Positions 7,412 to 16,233 are shown, counted from the stretch's first letter. The stretch is DNA of 64,000 nt from Selenomonas sputigena (GCF_026015965.1 NZ_CP110383.1:1615501-1679500), one strand, 5' to 3'. Made by a program: numbers and translations. The notes: generated from the sequence alone by a model not told the origin.

Positions 7412-7924
7412 TCAATCCTCTTCCTCTTCGGTGAAGTCAGCGACGGCGGCGCGGCAGACGGCAGTCGAGAAGCCGCGCCGATAAAGATGCTGCAGCATCT
7501 TCTGCGCATCGGCATTTTTCTTGAAATGCAGGACGAGGCATCGTCCCGCCGCATCCCGCTCGCGCTCAAATGTATCGCCCGGCACGCACTCGGCGATGAG
7601 CGCCGCGGAAAACCCCTTCTGCATGAGTTTCGCCGTAATCTGGCGCACACTCTGGCGGCTCTCTTCGTAAAGAAACGCAAACTGGTGGCGGCACGCCTCT
7701 TCGTCGTCGAGATAGCCGCGCTCCGTCAAGGTGGCGAGCGCCGCTTTGATTTCTTCCTCCTCATAGCCGCGCTGTGCGAGTTTTCGCGCGAGATGCGCCG
7801 TGCTGTGCTCGGCACGCGCGAGGAGGTCGACCGCCTTCATCAGCGCCGTCTTCTCAATCTTCGTCCGCTGCCGCTTCCGACTGTTTTCCTGCGGTTTCTC
7901 GCTCATTCTCGTCATCGGGGACAC
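7412..7924 (-). CDS. recX: Regulatory protein RecX
   Basis: 170 aa with the three-helix-repeat layout of RecX, which binds RecA filaments and limits recombinase activity. Typical pieces are [40 protein letters not shown] and [16 protein letters not shown]. The start is a GTG at 7924, 6 nt after GGGGAGG, placing the first 71 nt inside the end of recA. The overlap implies coupled translation, so RecX would be induced with RecA. Confidence 0.93.
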   Translation of the reverse strand: MSPMTRMSEKPQENSRKRQRTKIEKTALMKAVDLLARAEHSTAHLARKLAQRGYEEEEIKAALATLTERGYLDDEEACRHQFAFLYEESRQSVRQITAKLMQKGFSAALIAECVPGDTFERERDAAGRCLVLHFKKNADAQKMLQHLYRRGFSTAVCRAAVADFTEEEED

Positions 7925-8939
7925 GCTCTACCTCCCCATCTTTTGCTGCCGTCGCCTGCTCCATGAGCTTGGCACGCACCTTCTCCTCGATCTCAGCGGC
8001 CAGCTCGGGCTTTTCTTTCAGAGCCTTCTTCGCATTTTCCTTGCCCTGGCCGAGGCGCGAACCGTCGTAGGAATACCACGAGCCGCTCTTTTCGATGATG
8101 TCAAAGTCTGTCGCGATGTCGAGCACCGTGCCGACGCGCGAGACGCCCTCACCATACATGATGTCGAACTCTGCCGTCTTGAAAGGAGGCGCAACCTTGT
8201 TCTTGACGACCCGGACTTTCGTGCGGTTGCCGATCATCTCCTGCCCCTGCATGATCTTGTCCGTCTTACGCACGTCGAGGCGCACGGTCGAATAAAACTT
8301 CAGGGCGCGGCCACCCGTCGTCGTCTCGGGGCTGCCGAACATGACACCGACCTTCTCACGAATCTGGTTGATGAAGACGGCGACCGTGCGCGACTTGCTG
8401 ATGAATCCCGTGAGCTTTCGCATGGCGCGGCTCATGAGACGCGCGTGCATGCCGACGACCTGATCGCCCATATCGCCGTCGATTTCCGCCTTCGGCACGA
8501 GTGCCGCCACGGAGTCAACGACGATGATGTCGATCGCGCCGCTGCGCACGAGAGCGTCAACAATGTCAAGCGCCTGCTCGCCCGTATCGGGCTGCGAAAT
8601 CAAAAGCTCGTCGATATTGACGCCGAGCTTCTTCGCATAGACGGGATCGAGCGCGTGCTCGGCGTCGATGAATGCCGCGATGCCGCCATTCTTCTGCGCC
8701 TCAGCGATCATGTGCAAGGTGACCGTCGTCTTGCCCGAGCTTTCAGGGCCATAAACCTCGACGATGCGCCCGCGCGGCAGACCGCCGACACCGAGCGCGA
8801 CGTCGAGCGGCAGAATGCCCGTCGGAATCGTCTCCACGTTCATGTTTGCCGACGCCTCGCCAAGGCGCATGATCGATCCTTTGCCAAATTCTTTCTCTAT
8901 ATGCTTTAAGGCATTTGCCAAAGCTTCTTCTCTATCCAT
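7854..8939 (-). CDS. recA: Recombinase RecA
   Basis: 361 aa. Strand exchange and LexA-cleavage coprotease of the SOS response. The Walker A is [13 protein letters not shown], the Walker B region is [21 protein letters not shown]1/L2 loop residues are present ([20 protein letters not shown]), and the acidic C-terminal tail expected of RecA is there. The promoter and a candidate SOS box lie just upstream (8978-9006). It overlaps recX. Confidence 0.98.
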   Translation of the reverse strand: MDREEALANALKHIEKEFGKGSIMRLGEASANMNVETIPTGILPLDVALGVGGLPRGRIVEVYGPESSGKTTVTLHMIAEAQKNGGIAAFIDAEHALDPVYAKKLGVNIDELLISQPDTGEQALDIVDALVRSGAIDIIVVDSVAALVPKAEIDGDMGDQVVGMHARLMSRAMRKLTGFISKSRTVAVFINQIREKVGVMFGSPETTTGGRALKFYSTVRLDVRKTDKIMQGQEMIGNRTKVRVVKNKVAPPFKTAEFDIMYGEGVSRVGTVLDIATDFDIIEKSGSWYSYDGSRLGQGKENAKKALKEKPELAAEIEEKVRAKLMEQATAAKDGEVERVPDDENERETAGKQSEAAADED

Positions 8940-8977
8940 AAAAGTATGATCTCCTCCTTCGATTGACTCTTCCTCCT

Positions 8978-9006
8978 ATTATATAGAACAGCGATTCTTT
9001 ACGCAA
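8978..9006 (-). promoter_or_regulatory. recA promoter with an SOS-box-like element
   Basis: On the minus strand: TTGCGT (9006-9001), a 17-nt spacer, TATAAT (8983-8978). The spacer contains AGAATCGCTGTTCT (8998-8985), one base from the Gram-positive LexA pattern GAAC-N4-GTTC. LexA bound there would block the promoter. Confidence 0.7.
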
Positions 9007-9047
9007 CGTCTTCAAAAAAGAAATCACTCGAAACGCAGTGATATGCA

Positions 9048-10871
9048 CTATTCCTCCCCCGCAAGCATCTTCTCCTGCGCGAGGAAGAAATTCTTCACGG
9101 CCTCCGCTGCAGGAAGCGTCATACCGTCGACGGCGGCAAGCTCCTCGACGCTCGCCGCCTTGATCTTCGCGATCGTGCCGAAGTGATTCCAGAGCGCCTT
9201 GCGCCGCTTGGGGCCGATGCCCGCGATATGGTCGAGCACGGAGACGAGGTTGCGCTTGCCGCGCAGTTTGCGGTGGTAGGTGATGGCGAAGCGGTGCGCC
9301 TCGTCGCGGATGCGCTCAATGAGGTAGAGCGCCTGACTGCGGCGCGGCAGGATCACGGGATCGGAACTGCCCTCGGTGAAGATGTACTCGAACTGCTTGG
9401 CAAGCCCGACGACGGGTACATCGAGATGCCCCGCGCCGCGAATGATCTCCAGCGCGGACGAAAGCTGTCCCTTGCCGCCGTCGATGATGATGAGGTCGGG
9501 CATTTCGTCTTCCGCGAGCTTGGTGTAGCGACGCTCCGTCACCTCGCGCATCGAGAGGAAATCGTCGGGCTTTCCCTCGGCGCTTCGGATCTTGAAGCGC
9601 CGATAGTCGGACTTCTTCGGCAAGCCGCCCTCGAAGACGACCATCGAGGCGACCGTCTCCGAGCCTTGATTGTGCGAGATGTCGAAGCACTCCATGCGCA
9701 TCGGCTCTTCCTTGAGTCCGAGATAGCGTCCAAGCTCTCGAACCGCGCCGAGCGTCTGATCGTTCGCCTGCTCGATGCGCGCCGCCTCGTCCGCGATGTA
9801 CTTTTCAGCGTTGGAACGTGCCATTTCGACGACATCGTGCTTCGTGCCGCGCTGCGGTACGGCGAGCGCCACCTTCGCCCCCTTACGCTCAGCGAGCCAA
9901 CCCTCCAAAAGTTTTGTCTCCTCGATGGGAAACGGCAGCAGGATCTCGCGCGGTACGAATGCCGCGCGATGGTAGTACTGCTTCAAGAATGCCGTAAGAA
10001 GCGCCTCGTCCGTCTCCTCCTCACTGCCCGAGAGCAGGAAGTGCTCGCGCCCGACCATCTTGCCCGCGCGTATGAGAAAGACCATGACGACCGCGCCCAG
10101 CCCCGATCGCGCCATGCCGATGGCATCCTGGTCGCCCGAGCCCGTCACGATGTTCTGCTTCTCCGCCACCTTGCGCACGGCGGCGAGCTGATCGCGCAGA
10201 CGCGCCGCCCGCTCGAAGTCGTAGTCCTCCGCCGCCTCCGTCATGCGGCGCGAAAGCTCCTTCTCCATCTGCTCCGTCCGCCCTTCGAGAAACAGGCAGA
10301 CCTCGCGGATCATCGCGCCGTACTCCTCCTTGTCGACCGGCTCGCAGCACGGCGCAAGACAGCGCTTGATGTGATACTCCAAGCATGGACGCTCGACCTT
10401 CATGTTCTTGCATGTGCGCAGCGGGAAGAGTCTCTTCAGGAGCTTCACGCTCTCGTGCATCGCGCCCGCCGACGTATAGGGGCCGAAGTAGCGCGAGCCG
10501 TCTTTCGTGACGCGCCGCGTGACCACGACGCGCGGATACTCATCGGCCAGCGTGACCTTGAGGTACGGATAGCTCTTGTCATCCTTGAGGCTGATGTTGT
10601 AGCGCGGGCGGTGCTTCTTGATGAGGTTGCATTCCAAGATCAGCGCCTCGACCTCCGAATGTGTGAGAATCGTCTCGAAGTCGGCAATCTTCGCGACCAT
10701 AGCTCGCACCTTCGGCGCTTGGTGCTTGCCGCTCTGGAAGTACTGCCGCACGCGGTTCTTGAGGACGACGGCCTTGCCGACGTAGATGATGCGCCCCTTC
10801 GCGTCCTTCATGATGTAAACGCCGGGCGAATCCGGCAGCAGCTTGAGCTTCTCTTCCACGATTTCCGTCAC
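9048..10871 (-). CDS. uvrC: Excinuclease ABC subunit C
   Basis: 607 aa. Makes the dual incisions in nucleotide excision repair with UvrA/UvrB. Domains in order: GIY-YIG nuclease (SPGVYIMKDAKGRIIYVGKA), Cys-containing linker (RPCLEYHIKRCLAPC), UVR motif near residue 205, RNase H-like 3' nuclease domain (MECFDISHNQGSETVASMVV; LIIIDGGKGQL), and C-terminal HhH (HIAGIGPKRRKALWNHFG). The GTG at 10871 is preferred because GAGGGGG lies 6 nt upstream; a GTG at 10886 is possible. Confidence 0.97.
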   Translation of the reverse strand: MTEIVEEKLKLLPDSPGVYIMKDAKGRIIYVGKAVVLKNRVRQYFQSGKHQAPKVRAMVAKIADFETILTHSEVEALILECNLIKKHRPRYNISLKDDKSYPYLKVTLADEYPRVVVTRRVTKDGSRYFGPYTSAGAMHESVKLLKRLFPLRTCKNMKVERPCLEYHIKRCLAPCCEPVDKEEYGAMIREVCLFLEGRTEQMEKELSRRMTEAAEDYDFERAARLRDQLAAVRKVAEKQNIVTGSGDQDAIGMARSGLGAVVMVFLIRAGKMVGREHFLLSGSEEETDEALLTAFLKQYYHRAAFVPREILLPFPIEETKLLEGWLAERKGAKVALAVPQRGTKHDVVEMARSNAEKYIADEAARIEQANDQTLGAVRELGRYLGLKEEPMRMECFDISHNQGSETVASMVVFEGGLPKKSDYRRFKIRSAEGKPDDFLSMREVTERRYTKLAEDEMPDLIIIDGGKGQLSSALEIIRGAGHLDVPVVGLAKQFEYIFTEGSSDPVILPRRSQALYLIERIRDEAHRFAITYHRKLRGKRNLVSVLDHIAGIGPKRRKALWNHFGTIAKIKAASVEELAAVDGMTLPAAEAVKNFFLAQEKMLAGEE

Positions 10872-10930
10872 TTGCTTCCCCCTCACTTTCCGCGTGCGCT
10901 CTTTGATCTTGACAGATTTCTATTCGCCGC

Positions 10931-10951
10931 ACGGCAGGAAATTCCTGCCGC
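10931..10951. repeat. Palindrome upstream of uvrC
   Basis: CGGCAGGAA/TTCCTGCCG is a perfect inverted repeat with almost no loop, about 60 bp upstream of the uvrC start. It may be an operator; it does not fit the LexA pattern. Confidence 0.5.
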
Positions 10952-10973
10952 AGCAGAGCTTCGTGGACAAAAG

Positions 10974-11045
10974 TGCGCCGCCCTTAATGAAAGTTACCCA
11001 ATCAGTCTGCGCCCTTCGGGCTTGACTTCTTGGACTTTCATAGTA
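10974..11045 (+). repeat. 72-bp hairpin-forming repeat, copy 1
   Basis: 70 of 72 bases match the copy at 11081-11152. Within it, ATGAAAGT pairs with ACTTTCAT at the ends, then CCAA/TTGG, AGTC/GACT and GCCC/GGGC around a TTC loop, so the unit folds into one long imperfect hairpin. Confidence 0.85.
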
Positions 11046-11061
11046 AACTACACGCACAAAC

Positions 11062-11076
11062 GTCCACTTTGTGGAC
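11062..11076. repeat. Small palindrome between the two 72-bp repeats
   Basis: GTCCAC-TTT-GTGGAC. The right arm GTGGAC also occurs just before copy 1, so the full duplicated unit may be about 107 bp. Confidence 0.6.
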
Positions 11077-11080
11077 ATTG

Positions 11081-11152
11081 TGCGCCGCCCTTAATGAAAG
11101 TTTGCCAATCAGTCTGCGCCCTTCGGGCTTGACTTCTTGGACTTTCATAGTA
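11081..11152 (+). repeat. 72-bp hairpin-forming repeat, copy 2
   Basis: Second near-identical copy. Its right part contains TTGACT and, 16 nt on, TACTAT followed by ATAA, so it could supply a promoter for the exporter gene at 11189. A diverged third copy lies at 42277-42343. Confidence 0.8.
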
Positions 11153-11188
11153 CTATATAAATACAACATTAGTGGGGAGGCTTGAATC

Positions 11189-11947
11189 ATGGGCTTGGAA
11201 ATGCTGCTCTTCATCTGCATCATGGGCTTCTTTTCAGCGTTCATCGACGCTGTCGTCGGCGGCGGCGGGCTGATCTCTATCCCTGCGCTGATGATGACGG
11301 GGCTGCCGCTCCTAGAGGTGCTCGGCACGAACAAGGCGGCTGCCGTCATGGGCGCGTGCACGAGCTTCATCTCCTTCATCAAGAGCGGAAAGGTCGATAT
11401 GAAGCTCATCCGCCTGCTCTTTCCCATCACGCTCCTCGGCTCCGCCGTCGGCGTGCTCGTCGTGCGGCAGGTGCCGCCCGACTTCCTGCGCCCTCTCGTC
11501 GTCGTCATGCTCGCACTCGTGCTCCTCTACAGCATATTCCGCCGCGACTGGGGACGCGAGAACAAGTACCGTGGCATGACACGCCGCGTTCTCCTGCTCT
11601 CCGCCGTCGTCGCCTTCACCTTCGGCTTCTACGACGGCTTCTTCGGACCGGGTACAGGCTCCTTCATGCTCTTCGCCTTCCTGCTCGTGGGCTTCGACTT
11701 TCTCGGCGCGGCGGCAAACGCGCGCGCACTGAATTTTGCGAGCAACCTCGCCGCCGTCGTGCTCTTCGCCTACTTCGGTCTCGTCGATTTCACCTACGCC
11801 ATCCCCATGGGCATATCCATGATCGTCGGCGCCTGGTGCGGCGCGCGCCTCGCCATCAAGAAGGGAAGCTCCTATGTACGGCCGCTCTTCATCGCCGTGA
11901 CGACCGTGCTCATCGGCAAGCAGCTCTTCGACCTTTTTGACAAATAA
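11189..11947 (+). CDS. TauE/SafE-family membrane exporter
   Basis: 252 aa with about eight hydrophobic segments and the family signatures near the N-terminus (IDAVVGGGGLISIPALMMTG, followed by LGTNKAAAVMGA) and middle (GFYDGFFGPGTGSFMLFAFL). TauE/SafE proteins move sulfite, sulfoacetate or related anions across the inner membrane; the substrate here is not set by context. The ribosome site GGGGAGG lies 9 nt before the ATG. It is 12 nt upstream of the Ppx gene, so the pair is probably one transcript. Confidence 0.9.
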   Translation: MGLEMLLFICIMGFFSAFIDAVVGGGGLISIPALMMTGLPLLEVLGTNKAAAVMGACTSFISFIKSGKVDMKLIRLLFPITLLGSAVGVLVVRQVPPDFLRPLVVVMLALVLLYSIFRRDWGRENKYRGMTRRVLLLSAVVAFTFGFYDGFFGPGTGSFMLFAFLLVGFDFLGAAANARALNFASNLAAVVLFAYFGLVDFTYAIPMGISMIVGAWCGARLAIKKGSSYVRPLFIAVTTVLIGKQLFDLFDK

Positions 11948-11959
11948 CGGAGGATTCCC

Positions 11960-12886
11960 ATGATACACGCAATCATCGACATCGGCTCCAACACCGTGCG
12001 CATGGCGGTCTACCAAATCAAGGACAGCGCCGTGGAGCAAATCATGAAGAAAAAGGACACGACGGTGGGACTCGCCTCATTTATGCACGACAACGTGCTC
12101 GAAGAGCGCGGCATCAAGCGGCTCGTCTACGCGCTCGAAGATTTCCAAAAGTTCCTTGCGGCGCTGCACATCGAGAACGTCTCGATTTTCACAACGGGCG
12201 CTCTGAGGAACGCCGCGAACAGCCGCGAGGCAATCGCGGAAATCAAAACACGCACAGGACTGGATATTTATGTAATACGCGGCGAAGAAGAAGCGGAGCT
12301 TGACTTCATCGGCGCGACGCACGACCTTGCCGCTGAAGAAGGACTGCTCTTCGACATCGGCGGCGCAAGCACGGAGATGGTTCACTACAAGGCGCAAAAA
12401 ATCGTGCGCAAGACGAGCCTTCCCGTCGGCTCTCTCTACCTGCACACGAAATTCACGAAAGAGCTCCTGCCGTCTCGCGAGGAAGTCGCGAAGATGCGCA
12501 CGGACGCCGCACGCATCCTCGATTCCGCCGCAGATTTCACAGGACTCCAGGGGCTTCCCGCCTGCGGCATCGGCGGCACTTTCAAGGGCGCAGCGGCGCT
12601 CTCTGCCGCTCTCTTTTCTGCCTCGGACGGCCGGACGATCACACGCGCGGCAATCGATGCGCTGCTCGCGCGCTTCCTGCGCGATCGCCATCTCACAGAA
12701 GATGACGCCGTGCATCTCATGCGCACCGTTCCCGACCGCATGCACACGCTCCTGCCCGGCCTCGTCATCGCCGGCCTTCTCACCGAACGCTTCGCACTTT
12801 CTTTCATCGCCTACAGCGACTCGGGCGTGCGCGAAGGCTACATCTACGACCGCATTTTGAAGGAATCAAGCAGGAGAACGATATGA
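11960..12886 (+). CDS. Ppx/GppA-family phosphatase (exopolyphosphatase type)
   Basis: 308 aa, the short form of the family, without the C-terminal HD-like domain of long Ppx. The ASKHA fold is shown by the phosphate-1 loop IIDIGSNTVRMAVYQ, TTGALRNAANS, the EEAELDFIGA motif with the catalytic Glu, and LLFDIGGASTEMVHY. Family enzymes release phosphate from polyphosphate or from pppGpp. It follows the exporter by 12 nt, with a GGAGG site. Confidence 0.92.
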   Translation: MIHAIIDIGSNTVRMAVYQIKDSAVEQIMKKKDTTVGLASFMHDNVLEERGIKRLVYALEDFQKFLAALHIENVSIFTTGALRNAANSREAIAEIKTRTGLDIYVIRGEEEAELDFIGATHDLAAEEGLLFDIGGASTEMVHYKAQKIVRKTSLPVGSLYLHTKFTKELLPSREEVAKMRTDAARILDSAADFTGLQGLPACGIGGTFKGAAALSAALFSASDGRTITRAAIDALLARFLRDRHLTEDDAVHLMRTVPDRMHTLLPGLVIAGLLTERFALSFIAYSDSGVREGYIYDRILKESSRRTI

Positions 12887-12907
12887 ATCGAAGGAGAGAC
12901 ATGACCG

Positions 12908-14365
12908 ATGGCAAAAACAGGCAAGGCAGCAGAAGACACGGAAAGCATCCTGGAACGCCTGAGACGCGAGAGCTTTTCGAGTGAAGCGGCGCTCGAAGAA
13001 ATGCTGCTCCCTTCGGAAAAAGCGAAAGAACCACCGACAGACGACAGCGATGGCTCTGAGGATATAGACGAGCTGGACAGACTAGACGGGCGAACCGACA
13101 CGAACAGCCTTGACACGACAGAGATATCGGCAGAAAGACAGACACAGGCAGAAAAAGACGGCATCGAGGAAAGAACACCGCCGAGCGGCGAAGCGCGGCC
13201 GCGCCAAAGTGCCGCCGAACTCTTGCAGGAATTGCTCGCAGACGAGGAAAAGCGCAGCGAGATGGCAGCCGAATTGGAAGAAGATGTGAAGCCGCCGCCG
13301 CGCGGCGGCTTCCTGCAGGGGCTTTTCGAAAAATGGCTCTCGCCCGAAGGCCGCATGGGGCAAAAGCTCTTCGTCCTGCACCTCATCGGCAGTCTGCTCG
13401 CGGCGGCAGGCCTCGCCGCGCTCGTCACGGGTGTGACGGCTGCCGTCCTCTCATGGCTCGGCGCAGGCCGCCCCATGCCGTCGGAAAACATCTCGCTCGC
13501 GGCCGCTTTCGCCGCCATCCTCCTCATCAGCGTGCCTCTTGCACTTCTGCTGATCGTATTCTTGCGCGCGGCCATGCGGCGCTGGCATGACCTCGGCTAC
13601 GGCGATACAGCATGGCTCATCGCCGTCATCTACCCGCTCATTATCCTCGCGCTCGCCGAAGAGGGTCGTATACTGCTCCTCTTCCTCGATCTGCCGCCGC
13701 TTTTAGGCGTCGCTCCCGATCATCTGCTGCTCAAGAGCGCCCTGCCCTATGGGGGCGCGGCACTCGCCCTGCTCATCCTCCTGCACGTCTATCTGATCTT
13801 TGCCGAAGGAGAGTTTTCGAGCAATGCTTCCGGCTCACCCGAGAGCGCCGCTGATTTGCACCCCCATATCGCGGAGCGCCCCAAGGAGGACTATCCGTTC
13901 TTCCTGCGCATGCTCCAACTCAAGGGGCGCATGAACCGCAAGCGCTTCTTACTGCGCCTGCTCTTCCTCCTCTTCTTCGTCTCGCTGCTCGTCTTCGTCG
14001 TGCTGGAAACGGCGGAGCGCCTGCCGCAGCCTCTCGGCAATCTCGTCGCTCTCTACGGCACATCGGTCTCCTGCGCCCTCGCTGCCATCCTGCCCATCGG
14101 CATCGTCACACAGCGTCTGCACGACATCGGCAGAAGCGGCTGGCTCGCAGGCATGCCGCTCGTGCTCACGCTCGCTTTCATCGGCTGCCTCGCATTCTTC
14201 GGCGGCGACCCTCGCATCCTCGCACGCGAACCGTTCGGTCTCGAAATCATCGCCGCCGCCTTCGCCCTCGAAATCTACGAAGTCTTCCTGCTCGCCGCCC
14301 TCGTCTTCGTCAAAGGCTCCGTGACCGTCAACGATTATGGCGAATCGACGCTGGAGCGGCAGTAG
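12908..14365 (+). CDS. Membrane protein with two DUF805-like domains
   Basis: 485 aa. The first 130 residues are hydrophilic, Glu/Asp-rich and probably disordered or coiled (with repeated EEML, ELLQELLADEEKRS). Two DUF805-like membrane domains follow. The first begins SPEGRMGQKLFVLHLIG and has RRWHDLGYGDTAWLI. The second begins LKGRMNRKRFLLRLL and has QRLHDIGRSGWLAG. The domain's function is unknown. It follows ppx by 21 nt, probably in the same operon. Tandem DUF805 with a long acidic N-terminal tail is unusual. Confidence 0.85.
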   Translation: MAKTGKAAEDTESILERLRRESFSSEAALEEMLLPSEKAKEPPTDDSDGSEDIDELDRLDGRTDTNSLDTTEISAERQTQAEKDGIEERTPPSGEARPRQSAAELLQELLADEEKRSEMAAELEEDVKPPPRGGFLQGLFEKWLSPEGRMGQKLFVLHLIGSLLAAAGLAALVTGVTAAVLSWLGAGRPMPSENISLAAAFAAILLISVPLALLLIVFLRAAMRRWHDLGYGDTAWLIAVIYPLIILALAEEGRILLLFLDLPPLLGVAPDHLLLKSALPYGGAALALLILLHVYLIFAEGEFSSNASGSPESAADLHPHIAERPKEDYPFFLRMLQLKGRMNRKRFLLRLLFLLFFVSLLVFVVLETAERLPQPLGNLVALYGTSVSCALAAILPIGIVTQRLHDIGRSGWLAGMPLVLTLAFIGCLAFFGGDPRILAREPFGLEIIAAAFALEIYEVFLLAALVFVKGSVTVNDYGESTLERQ

Positions 14366-14417
14366 GCAAAAAGAGAAGCACAAACCTTCATAAAAAGGCT
14401 TGTGCTTCTCTTTTTGC
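14366..14417. terminator. Bidirectional terminator inside the 3' end of rnhA
   Basis: An 18-bp stem, GCAAAAAGAGAAGCACAA (14366-14383) and its complement (14400-14417), with A- and T-runs at the base. The right arm encodes the last codons of rnhA (Ala-Lys-Arg-Glu-Ala-Gln), and the DUF805 gene ends at its left foot. Confidence 0.88.
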
Positions 14418-15092
14418 CAACATGTCGCAGATCTCATTGTACTTATGCCCCGCATGACCCTTGACCCAGCGGAAAATGATGCTTCGCCCGGCAATCAGGC
14501 CATCGAGTTTCTGCCAAAGCTCCTGATTGAGGACGGGAGTCCCATCCGCTTTCTTCCAGCCGCGCCGCTTCCAACTGAAGATCCACTTCGTGATGCCGTT
14601 CTTCAGATACTGGCTGTCCGTCGACAGCACGATCGGCTCTCGCTTGGGCAGATGACGCAGCGCCTCGATTGCCGCCGTCATCTCCATGCGGTTGTTCGTC
14701 GTCGAAGGATTGCCGCCTGAAAGCGTCTCCATCTCCTCGCCCGGGCGCACGATACAGACCGCCCAGCCGCCCGGTCCGTTCGGATTCCGAAGGCACGAGC
14801 CGTCCGTATAGACATGGCAGAGAGATGCATCGTCCGCCGCTTCATTCGCTGCGCCGCCCCTTGCGGCGCTTTTTTTGCGCACAGGCGCACGGCGCGTCGG
14901 CGCGGCTCCCTCTTCCTCGAAGAGCGCCGATAAAGGCTGCGCCGCCGTAAGCCAGGCACGGGCTTCCTCCTCCGTCGGAAAGCTCTTGTATCGTGCGCCG
15001 CGAAAGCCTTCCACCTGCGCGCGGCAGTCCTCCCATGTAAGAAAGATTCCCGTTGCACGTCCCGCACGCACGGCATAAAATTTTTGAGCCAT
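14388..15092 (-). CDS. rnhA: Ribonuclease HI with N-terminal hybrid-binding domain
   Basis: 234 aa. Degrades the RNA of RNA:DNA hybrids. Residues 1-50 are a hybrid-binding (RHBD) domain (KFYAVRAGRATGIFLTWEDC, RYKSFPTEEEARAWL). A 40-residue linker leads to the RNase H fold with the DEDD acids in YTDGSCLRNPNGPGG, NRMEMTAAIEAL, LSTDSQYLKNGI and the C-terminal EICDMLAKREA. The start at ATG 15092 has only a weak ribosome site; GTG at 15104 is an alternative. Confidence 0.94.
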   Translation of the reverse strand: MAQKFYAVRAGRATGIFLTWEDCRAQVEGFRGARYKSFPTEEEARAWLTAAQPLSALFEEEGAAPTRRAPVRKKSAARGGAANEAADDASLCHVYTDGSCLRNPNGPGGWAVCIVRPGEEMETLSGGNPSTTNNRMEMTAAIEALRHLPKREPIVLSTDSQYLKNGITKWIFSWKRRGWKKADGTPVLNQELWQKLDGLIAGRSIIFRWVKGHAGHKYNEICDMLAKREAQAFL

Positions 15093-15144
15093 TTTCTTAT
15101 TCACACCCAAACCTTGTTTCCACTTCTTCCGAAAAGCCGTTCCG

Positions 15145-15957
15145 TCAAGACTTCGCAGTCTCCTGTTCTCTATAGGACATCGCCAAAGCCGCAAGTTCCG
15201 GCTTCCTCCTCTGCAACTCCGGCACATCCATGTGCAGGGAATACATCGTGAAGAACGCCTCCAATTCCCTCTCCATATTCTGCTGCAGCAACTGCAAGAA
15301 CGACGTAAGACGCCCGCCCACGGAGTACTCTTCCAAAGCAGCGAAATACGCGCCTCGATTCTTCAACTTGATGGAAGTCGGCGGAAAACCCTGCGCCAGT
15401 AAATGATAGTTCATAAGAAGGCGCGCCGTCCGCCCATTTCCATCTTGAAACGGATGAATCCTGACAAACTCCGCATGAAGCCATGCCGCCTTTTCGAGCG
15501 GATCGGCAAAATCGTCATGCTCCATGCGATAGGCGAAATCCTTCATCGCCTCCCACACCTTGCGCGGATTCGGCGGCACATGACGCGCACCGCGGATATA
15601 CACGGGAATATTGCGATAAATGCCGCCGACGCCCCGCGCGGGAACGACTCTTTCATGAATATCCTTGATGATGCCTTCCGTCAAAGGAACGTGCCGCTTC
15701 ACGCAATCCTTGACAAACTGCCACGCTTCTGCGTGGCCGCGCACTTCATCCAATTCGCGCAGTGTCGTTTCCGTCGGAACAATCTTGTCGGCAAGAATCA
15801 TCTTCGTTTCAATCAATGTCAGGGTGTTTCCCTCGATGGAGGTCGAATCGTGCGTAAATTCCACGAGAAAATTTTCTTCCCAATCCTCCTTCTCAAAGTC
15901 GCTGAGTTTGGGAAAGACCTCGCAAAAAAGCTCGATCTTCTTCTCCAAACTTCCCAT
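15145..15957 (-). CDS. Fic family protein, class II (self-inhibited)
   Basis: About 270 aa. The Fic motif HPFQDGNGRTARLLMNY is fully canonical. Upstream, STSIEGNTL is the (S/T)xxxE(G/N) inhibitory motif carried in cis ahead of the Fic core, which defines class II proteins. These modify target proteins by AMPylation when inhibition is relieved. The ATG at 15957 (GGAGGTGAG 9 nt upstream) or the GTG just before it could start translation. The C-terminal 60 residues are helical. It is 52 nt upstream of rnhA but with no sign of coupling. Confidence 0.92.
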   Translation of the reverse strand: MGSLEKKIELFCEVFPKLSDFEKEDWEENFLVEFTHDSTSIEGNTLTLIETKMILADKIVPTETTLRELDEVRGHAEAWQFVKDCVKRHVPLTEGIIKDIHERVVPARGVGGIYRNIPVYIRGARHVPPNPRKVWEAMKDFAYRMEHDDFADPLEKAAWLHAEFVRIHPFQDGNGRTARLLMNYHLLAQGFPPTSIKLKNRGAYFAALEEYSVGGRLTSFLQLLQQNMERELEAFFTMYSLHMDVPELQRRKPELAALAMSYREQETAKS

Positions 15958-16072
15958 CACGCCTCACCTCCGTCTCTTGCATCTCACAACTCCAGACATA
16001 TCTCCCACATTGGTTTTCATTTAGGCAAAAACAACCAATTCATTGCTTCTCCACAAATTTCCCCCAACTCCC

Positions 16073-16155
16073 TGTGGATAACCAGTGAATGATTGAGCGT
16101 ATTTCAAGGTTTATCCACAGGGTCACCTTTTTTATCCACAAAAAAATGTGTATAA
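16073..16155. other. Cluster of four consensus DnaA boxes
   Basis: Four exact matches to TTATNCACA lie within 83 bp: 16073-16081 (minus), 16111-16119 (plus), 16132-16140 (plus) and 16147-16155 (minus, TTATACACA). AT-rich sequence follows, then a tRNA gene. No dnaA, dnaN or gidA is nearby and gene orientation does not flip here, so this fits a DnaA-binding locus (datA/DARS-type) better than oriC. Confidence 0.8.
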
Positions 16156-16180
16156 CGGCGATTTTTTTACTTTTCAGGGC

Positions 16181-16209
16181 TAGTCAAAGGACAAAAAATC
16201 GTGTATAAT
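16181..16209 (+). promoter_or_regulatory. tRNA-Val promoter
   Basis: TAGTCA (16181-16186), a 17-nt spacer, perfect TATAAT (16204-16209), 25 nt before the mature 5' end of the tRNA. Confidence 0.7.
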
Positions 16210-16233
16210 ACATCTTATGTTCAACCCAATACT

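Noticed and set aside
5779-7434. Long open frame (551 codons) on the plus strand opposite guaA
   Set aside because: It is a shadow of guaA in GC-rich sequence: no ribosome site and no recognisable domain, while the minus strand encodes a complete GMP synthase.
9183-11132. 649-codon plus-strand frame opposite uvrC
   Set aside because: Antisense shadow caused by GC-rich third positions; it runs through the uvrC promoter and the repeats without any coding signal.
16073-16155. Calling the DnaA-box cluster the replication origin
   Set aside because: No dnaA, dnaN, recF, gyrB or gidA nearby and no switch in gene orientation across the site; reported only as a DnaA-binding locus.
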